A DNA stretch of 11,132 nucleotides. Origin: Deltaproteobacteria bacterium. Its GTDB lineage: Bacteria > Desulfobacterota > Dissulfuribacteria > Dissulfuribacterales > S140-46. The translations under genes and the position numbers were made by a program. The stretch spans positions 1 to 11,132 of the forward strand of contig WFVQ01000252.1 in the NCBI GenBank assembly GCA_015491585.1, in the 5' to 3' direction. Below the pieces are notes generated by a model. The model was not told the origin of the DNA. It saw nothing but the letters and a program-made list of their open reading frames with translations, and searched no databases. Below are positions 8,001 through 11,132 of this stretch, piece by piece. The first letter of the stretch is position 1. Every line of letters starts with the position of its first letter.

Positions 8001-8254
8001 TCTGGAAAGGAGGAGAGAAACAGCTCGACTTCGTGGCGGGCCTTGTCCAGGGATATCCCCTCCCTCTGGCGCCATGCCATTGCCACATCATCCCTGGAGC
8101 AGGCAGCAGACGCCCCGATCAGCTCCATGAGCTCCTGCCCTTTTGGTGAAGGCAGAAACCAGAATGGGACCTCGGGAATGGAAAAGAGATGAGAGCGGAA
8201 CCTTGTGGCGGAAATCTCCACAGCAGGAACGGCATCCCAAACCGGTTCGAGCAT
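5039..8254 (-). CDS. Four-part fusion: PqqD-like / radical SAM / ArsM-like methyltransferase / DUF5714
   Basis: The product is 1071 residues in one uninterrupted frame. Residues about 12-85 resemble a PqqD-like domain. Residues about 104-300 are a radical SAM core with the 4Fe-4S motif CNLRCRHC (Cys 114, 118, 121) and TGGEP (156-160). A degenerate SPASM-like region follows (Cys 342, 416, 470, 481, 483). Residues about 525-725 are a class I methyltransferase: YGCGSP (Cys 535), VVDLGCGTG (550-558), VIGVDMTRAML (574-584), VVISNCVINLS (622-632, Cys 627), LKPGGRLIISDV (646-657) and CLGGAL (677-682). The GCGSP, ISNCV and C-x-GA cysteines are landmarks of arsenite methyltransferases (ArsM). The GP-x-DG-RG segment (738-754) resembles the C-terminal tail of ArsM-like proteins. 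Residues about 815-1045 are DUF5714 with paired cysteines (820/823, 838/841, 851, 858/861). An AGGAGG site (8259-8264) lies 4 nt before the ATG. It probably methylates, and by radical chemistry further modifies, a metalloid. The substrate is inferred, not shown. Confidence 0.9.
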   Translation of the reverse strand: MLEPVWDAVPAVEISATRFRSHLFSIPEVPFWFLPSPKGQELMELIGASAACSRDDVAMAWRQREGISLDKARHEVELFLSSFPDMEVAPYPGRSVLGEPDQLKELWFHVTDSCNLRCRHCLFGDNLRGARRLDAGEVAGIASEAASLGCRLFVFTGGEPLVHPGIVQAIEAILAVEGARVAVLTNGILAGQAGLDGLPCDRVHFQISLEGPEEVHDALRGKGAFAAAMEGIRALRDMGFSLGVAVAVNEITLPTLQVIPSICAAEGVGSIHLQWHFQRGTAEMNQVTLEVGGREDAPPLRSALVRLYQEARRLGVTVDNFESLAARLFSPPGTRFDLGNACWEALAIGPDGTVYPTPAMVDRPGTKLGHVSEGLSRVWLESPAAEAIRRLSLLDSPEMASDPLRFITGGGDLDHCLVVGPGGGFSLGPDPYRPVYGWMIQEILRHEVEDLPVPERPGMVLKMGEVLGECPPGGEVNFTHCNCLLSVGEGVHGLVQGFYGVRADEPDESILNPIRYSSSEMDFIPEEAKMRMYGCGSPVDAAEPAPGETVVDLGCGTGVECFLASKRVGPAGAVIGVDMTRAMLKRASRACREVSRRLGFANVSFVRGYLEELPLEDGSVDVVISNCVINLSRNKRRVFKEILRILKPGGRLIISDVTTEKEPGPAIRSNHALIGQCLGGALVQEGLFSLLEDVGFVMGEVLARYPYREVDGHRFFSLTFRAYKPGSRFQEAHVLYAGPFPSAIAPDGSRLMRGRVSCLELPAIPEEAWAERGFLLVEEGSGVVANSASGSSCCSCTAPGSDCGEAGVPAQDMPHYQSDCMVCGARIKYLDVSQEMKCVLCGRPRLSSAMCEAGHYVCDGCHTSDPVEWIKRICLSTSSADMVALMKEIRCHPSFSLHGPEHHAMVPGIIMAVYRNLGGRIDEDAIIAAIQRGAEVPGGMCGLAGSCGAAVGAGIGLGAIMGSSPLTPAARAKLNGVVAGILGEIAELPAARCCQRESYISLLHVSRVSKELLGVALPAKAPLACSQFSMNRECIRKACRLYPGASALAGMDEDGGFFIAAPSWMGNSLKR

Positions 8255-8332
8255 ATGGCCTCCTGTAACGGACAGAGAATTGATAAAATAAAAAGATTAA
8301 CCCAGCACGCCGTCAGGGTCCAGCCCCGCTGG
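8255..8332 (-). promoter_or_regulatory. T-rich spacer before the fusion gene; possible weak hairpin or internal promoter
   Basis: This 78-bp gap is the longest inside the six-gene run. On the - strand it contains a short stem CCAGC/GCTGG (8320-8332, 3-nt loop), then TTAATCTTTTTATTTTATC (8282-8300), then the AGGAGG ribosome site of the fusion gene. The T-rich part could be the tail of a partial terminator after the glycosyltransferase or part of an internal promoter. The stem is too far from the T run for a standard terminator. Confidence 0.3.
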
Positions 8333-9019
8333 TCAGCGCCTGTAGAGGGAGGAGAGGCGGGCGGGGGATACGCCCAGCAGATATCCAAGGAGTATCACCT
8401 GATTGATTGCCGTGGCCCTGAACAACCCGAGGCTGGACCACCTTCTGGCGGACGATACGGCCCTTCCCTCCATGATCCTCACCTTTCCGTACTCCTTGGC
8501 CCGCTGGACCAACATAAGGTCCTCCAACAGAGGCTCCGAAGGGAAGCCCCCTATCCTCTCGAAGATGTCGCGCCTGATACAGAGCACTTGGTCGCCGAAT
8601 GGGAGTCCCAGAAACCGGGCCCTCAGGTTTGCCATCGAGGCTATCACGCCTGTTCCCGGCGGCCCCTCCTCGAGCTCGAGCCTGAAGGCCGCCAGGGCAC
8701 ATCCAGGATCACTGAGAGCCAGGCGCACCTCTTCCCTCCAGGAAGGGGGCAGGAGTGTATCGGCGTGGAGGAATACCAATATAGGCGCCTCTGCCGCTGC
8801 GGCACCCATATTCATCTGCACCGCCCGCCCCTTGGGGCAGGCGATCACGAGGGCTCCAAGGGAACGGGCCAAATCCACGGAGCCATCGGCGCTTCCCCCA
8901 TCGGCCACTATCACTTGACACTCTTCCCCCTGCCGGGCCGAGGCTATGGCGCGCCTCAGGTGCGCGGCCTCGTCGAGACATGGAATGACTATCGAGAATT
9001 CAGGACTGGCTTCCCTCAC
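8333..9019 (-). CDS. Family-2 glycosyltransferase, TIGR04283-like (arsenosugar/rSAM-associated)
   Basis: This 228-residue GT-A glycosyltransferase has no membrane segment and should be cytoplasmic. It shows VIPCLDEA (11-18), VADGGSADGS (38-47) for nucleotide-sugar binding, KGRAVQMNMGA (63-73), the metal-binding FLHADT (84-89), PFGDQ (140-144) and LLEDLML (164-170). The short length and the GRAxQMNxGA, FLHADT and FGDQ combination match the TIGR04283 group ('rSAM/selenodomain-associated transferase 2'), recalled from memory as a frequent companion of arsM and the radical SAM gene arsS. It starts at GTG and overlaps the TVP38-like gene by 20 bp, with AAGG 4 nt before the start, so translation is coupled. 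The fusion gene with the ArsM-like domain follows. In this context it may transfer a sugar to, or from, the product of the fusion enzyme. The donor and acceptor cannot be read from sequence. Confidence 0.9.
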   Translation of the reverse strand: MREASPEFSIVIPCLDEAAHLRRAIASARQGEECQVIVADGGSADGSVDLARSLGALVIACPKGRAVQMNMGAAAAEAPILVFLHADTLLPPSWREEVRLALSDPGCALAAFRLELEEGPPGTGVIASMANLRARFLGLPFGDQVLCIRRDIFERIGGFPSEPLLEDLMLVQRAKEYGKVRIMEGRAVSSARRWSSLGLFRATAINQVILLGYLLGVSPARLSSLYRR

Positions 9020-9710
9020 GCCGCCGCCTTTTCCTGTAAATGGCTATGGCCCTTTTGGAGGCAAGAGGCAAGATCCCAAGGAGCGCGAAGGAAAGGAGCA
9101 CTCGAGGGCTCAGGATGTCGGAAGGTGACGAGATCCGGCTCAACTGAGTGCCGGCGTTGACATAGGCGATGGTGCCCGGAAGCATACCCAGCTGGGACAC
9201 CCAATAGAAGGTCCTCAGCCTTATGGGAGTGAGGGCCATGAGTATGTTTATTAGGAAAAAAGGGAATATTGGCACCAGCCGCAAGGTGAAGAGATAAAAA
9301 GCCCCTTCCCTCCTAACACCCTCGTATATGAGCTCGAGTTTCGCTCCAAAATGGTCGTTCACCCAGTCGCGCAGAAGGAAACGGGCCACCACAAAGGCCA
9401 AGGAGGCCCCGATGGTGCTCGCGAACGATATAACCAAGGTGCCCAGCCACAAGCCAAATATGGCGGCACCAGCCAGAGTCATGACCACTGCCCCTGGGAT
9501 CGAAAGGGCTGTTGCCACGACATAGACGCAAAAATATACCGCTATTGTGAGGAATGGATGGGCGGCGTAAACTTCATCTATCCGCTCCTTGTACTGCTTC
9601 ACCCTCTCGAGGGTGAGATAGTGATGCAAGTCATACCAGTAAACAAGAAATGCAGCGGCTGCCACCAGCAGGGCCACTCCGATCCTGGCCCATGTGCGAC
9701 TCCCCATCAT
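9000..9710 (-). CDS. TVP38/TMEM64 (VTT domain, DedA-like) membrane protein
   Basis: This 236-residue inner-membrane protein has an N-terminal membrane helix (about 9-26), a short cytosolic or periplasmic amphipathic segment, then a VTT/SNARE-associated domain (about 55-190). The domain holds the re-entrant-loop motif GAAIFGLWLGTLVISFASTIGASLAFVVAR (81-110, given here by its key residues G81, G86, G90, G101 and R110) and a second set, LRLVPIFPFFLIN (143-155) with LGMLPGTIAYVNAGTQL (174-190). A last helix is at 204-217, and the tail is basic (RKRRRREGS). Relatives are lipid scramblases or ion-coupled transporters of uncertain substrate, and they are often found in arsenosugar and mercury-type clusters. 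GGAGG precedes two adjacent ATG codons; the second (9707) has the better 6-nt spacing. It lies 24 bp after the B12/radical SAM gene and overlaps the glycosyltransferase. Confidence 0.9.
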   Translation of the reverse strand: MMGSRTWARIGVALLVAAAAFLVYWYDLHHYLTLERVKQYKERIDEVYAAHPFLTIAVYFCVYVVATALSIPGAVVMTLAGAAIFGLWLGTLVISFASTIGASLAFVVARFLLRDWVNDHFGAKLELIYEGVRREGAFYLFTLRLVPIFPFFLINILMALTPIRLRTFYWVSQLGMLPGTIAYVNAGTQLSRISSPSDILSPRVLLSFALLGILPLASKRAIAIYRKRRRREGSQS

Positions 9711-9734
9711 TACCCTCCAACGCTCCAGCGTCCC

Positions 9735-11003
9735 TCATGACCGCGCCATCCTCATGAGGTCATCGATCTCTTCCCAACTATATCCCCAGTAACGCCTGAA
9801 ATAAACGGAGTTGTTGGTGAGCAGAGGATCGGGTTCAGGTGGCAGCATACCGGCTGAACACAGCCTTTCCCACTCGGCGGTGCCGGGAATAGGCGAAAAT
9901 TCGGCCAGGTACGGCCTGACTCCAAGGGCCTTCACATACTCTATTCCAGCAGCCACCTCTTCGAGGCTCTGCCCTGGAAGGCCCATCATGAGATATATGC
10001 CTATGTCGGAAGTGGACATGCCCGCATCCACGAGGTTGGACACGGCTGCCGCGACGTGATCCGTCTCGACCTTGCCGCCAGTGGAGACCTGACGGCCCCT
10101 GTCCACGGTCTCAAGACTCAACCTTATGGTCCTGAAGCCCGCCACCTTCATCCACTTGGCCACATCGCGCGTCACATACCGCGCGTGGAGTCCATTGGGG
10201 GTGTGAAACGTGAACTCCATTCCCGCCTCGAGCACTCCCTTGAGCACAGGACGCAGCCGATGTTGAAAACCGACGAGAAGGGCGTCGTCATAAAAGGCCA
10301 CCTGCTTCACCCCCTGGCCTTGGAGCCAGGACAATTCCTCCAGGATCTCCCCCGGGGCCCTGGGAGAATAACCCTCGTGCAAGCGGGAGGATGCACAGTA
10401 GGAACAGTTGAATTGGCACCCCAGGGCGGTACGGATCGCCGCATAATCGAGATGATCCCAGAGATTCAAGCGGTACCAAGGAGTAAAAGGACGGATCGGG
10501 CGGGTTGGAATCCCCAGCCATGAAGCAAGCTCGCCCCCGCAGACCTCAATGCTGCCAGCCAGGACGAGGTCTGCTCCCGAGTGTCGGCCTGCATGCTCCG
10601 GCCATAGCGAGGCATATATCCCTCCCAGGGCCACCGGCACCTTGCCTACGGCCTTGCGGACCTCGGATATGGCCCACTGTACCCCTGGATACCAGTATGA
10701 CATCCCTGATGTGAGCAAGACTGCATCCACCTCTCCGTGTAGCGACAGCCTCTCATGGAACTCCTCTTGCGAGATACCGTAACGGCCGTATCTCCTTGTA
10801 AAGGAGGCCAAGACCGGCGGTGGGTCCACAATCTCCCTGGGAAACTTTCCCGGTGCATCGAAAGGGGAGAGACAGTCGAGGAGGGCCACGTCGGCTCCCC
10901 TCTGCCACAACCATTCCCCCAGCCTATAGAGGCCCAAGGGCCTGATCCAGAAATTGTGGGCCGCGAAATCGGCTATCCAGGGCTGCAACAGCAACACCTT
11001 CAT
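9735..11003 (-). CDS. B12-binding-domain radical SAM protein
   Basis: From the ATG at 11003 the protein has 422 residues. The frame extends 24 codons further upstream, but that part is low-complexity GC-rich leader and the typical family start MKVLLLQPW favours 11003. Residues 1-165 form a Rossmann-like cobalamin-binding domain (PLGLYRLGEWLWQRGADVAL 22-41, VDAVLLTSG 92-100, KVPVALGGIYAS 121-132) without the DxHxxG base-off histidine motif, as is common in this class. Residues about 185-370 are the radical SAM core with CQFNCSYC (Cys 196, 200, 203), FYDDALL (237-243) and IYLMMGLPGQ (336-345). A short C-terminal tail follows. Such enzymes do radical methylations, ring contractions or other B12-dependent chemistry, and some are only B12-like. 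The ribosome site is weak (GGTG 2 nt before the ATG). It is the first gene of the leftward run and probably acts on the same product as the downstream fusion enzyme. Confidence 0.92.
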   Translation of the reverse strand: MKVLLLQPWIADFAAHNFWIRPLGLYRLGEWLWQRGADVALLDCLSPFDAPGKFPREIVDPPPVLASFTRRYGRYGISQEEFHERLSLHGEVDAVLLTSGMSYWYPGVQWAISEVRKAVGKVPVALGGIYASLWPEHAGRHSGADLVLAGSIEVCGGELASWLGIPTRPIRPFTPWYRLNLWDHLDYAAIRTALGCQFNCSYCASSRLHEGYSPRAPGEILEELSWLQGQGVKQVAFYDDALLVGFQHRLRPVLKGVLEAGMEFTFHTPNGLHARYVTRDVAKWMKVAGFRTIRLSLETVDRGRQVSTGGKVETDHVAAAVSNLVDAGMSTSDIGIYLMMGLPGQSLEEVAAGIEYVKALGVRPYLAEFSPIPGTAEWERLCSAGMLPPEPDPLLTNNSVYFRRYWGYSWEEIDDLMRMARS

Positions 11004-11029
11004 GGCACCAACAGAATGGAAACGGCCCG

Positions 11030-11067
11030 AGCCGTCGCGCGCGGCTGCGCCTCCCTTTCCGGGAGGC
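11030..11067 (-). other. GC-rich hairpin-forming leader before the B12/radical SAM gene
   Basis: Two adjacent stems can form. GCCTCCC (11049-11055) pairs with GGGAGGC (11061-11067) around TTTCC, and AGCCG (11030-11034) pairs with CGGCT (11042-11046). They lie 27-64 bp upstream of the ATG. No T run follows, and I see no known riboswitch consensus, including no clear B12-box. Confidence 0.4.
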
Positions 11068-11075
11068 CCGCGCAA

Positions 11076-11132
11076 TATGAAAATTTTAAATGTAAGAAAA
11101 AATGAAATTGATCAAACATTTTAGATTTATCT
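11076..11132 (-). promoter_or_regulatory. AT-rich promoter-like region with an imperfect dyad at the operon head
   Basis: After the GC-rich leader the sequence turns sharply AT-rich to the window edge. On the - strand it contains TTGATC, TTACATT and TAAAAT stretches that could hold a promoter, but no pair has ideal spacing. An imperfect dyad, AAAATG-AAA-TTGA / TCAA-A-CATTTT (11099-11122), is centred on the palindrome TTGATCAA and could be an operator. Confidence 0.35.

Noticed and set aside
5039..8254. The fusion enzyme as classical ArsS (TIGR04167)
   Set aside because: The radical SAM part looks PqqE/SPASM-like with a PqqD-like domain in front. I do not see the Cys-rich C-terminal layout recalled for ArsS, so the symbol arsS was not used.
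8189..9160. Long + strand open frame (323 codons) opposite the glycosyltransferase
   Set aside because: It covers three real - strand genes and their junctions, and has no ribosome site or recognisable motif.
9711..9737. TGA between the B12/radical SAM gene and the TVP38-like gene as a selenocysteine codon joining them
   Set aside because: The two frames are in phase with only eight codons between them, but both proteins are complete family-length products and the downstream gene has its own GGAGG and ATG. No selenocysteine-insertion hairpin was recognised.
11030..11067. Cobalamin riboswitch before the B12-binding radical SAM gene
   Set aside because: The leader is too short and has no recognisable B12-box. 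Only simple stems are visible.
11004..11075. Upstream extension of the B12/radical SAM protein by 24 codons
   Set aside because: The extension is low-complexity Gly/Ala/Arg-rich sequence encoded by the hairpin leader, and the conserved domain begins at MKVLLLQPW.

Overview
The window looks like GC-rich bacterial chromosome with AT-rich intergenic stretches, probably from a Desulfobacterota-type (deltaproteobacteria-like) anaerobe. That assignment is an inference. It rests on gene content (a PilY1-like protein, two radical SAM enzymes, a TauE/SafE permease, and a small CxxC protein of a kind I recall from sulfate reducers) and not on a phylogenetic marker analysis.

Layout. The + strand carries the 3' end of a PilY1-like beta-propeller gene (1-600), a strong hairpin (626-651), and a complete uvrB (681-2663). 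Every other real gene is on the - strand and is read from right to left. The run starts in an AT-rich promoter-like region (11076-11132) with a GC-rich, hairpin-forming leader. It then continues as: B12-binding radical SAM enzyme (11003-9735), TVP38/TMEM64 membrane protein (9710-9000), family-2 glycosyltransferase of the arsenosugar-associated type (9019-8333), a 1071-residue four-part fusion protein (8254-5039), a 136-residue CxxC protein (5001-4591) and a TauE/SafE-type permease (4583-3678). After a 158-164 bp AT-rich gap come two small exported proteins with glycine-rich tails (3513-3202 and 3171-2674). Their transcript probably ends at a hairpin that lies inside the last codons of the convergent uvrB.

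The centre of interest is the 1071-residue protein. It joins an N-terminal PqqD-like domain, a radical SAM domain with a degenerate SPASM-like region, a methyltransferase with all the cysteine landmarks of arsenite methyltransferase (ArsM), and a cysteine-rich C-terminal domain that I recognise as DUF5714. Its neighbours, a TIGR04283-like glycosyltransferase and a TVP38/TMEM64 protein, are families I recall beside arsM/arsS in arsenosugar-type clusters. My reading is that the six-gene run makes, modifies or moves a methylated metalloid compound (arsenic most likely, selenium or another thiophilic element possible). Methylation and radical chemistry would be combined in one polypeptide, a glycosyltransferase would add a sugar, and two membrane proteins could handle transport. 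No member has a proven function from sequence alone.

No tRNA, rRNA, CRISPR array, insertion sequence or phage gene was seen.
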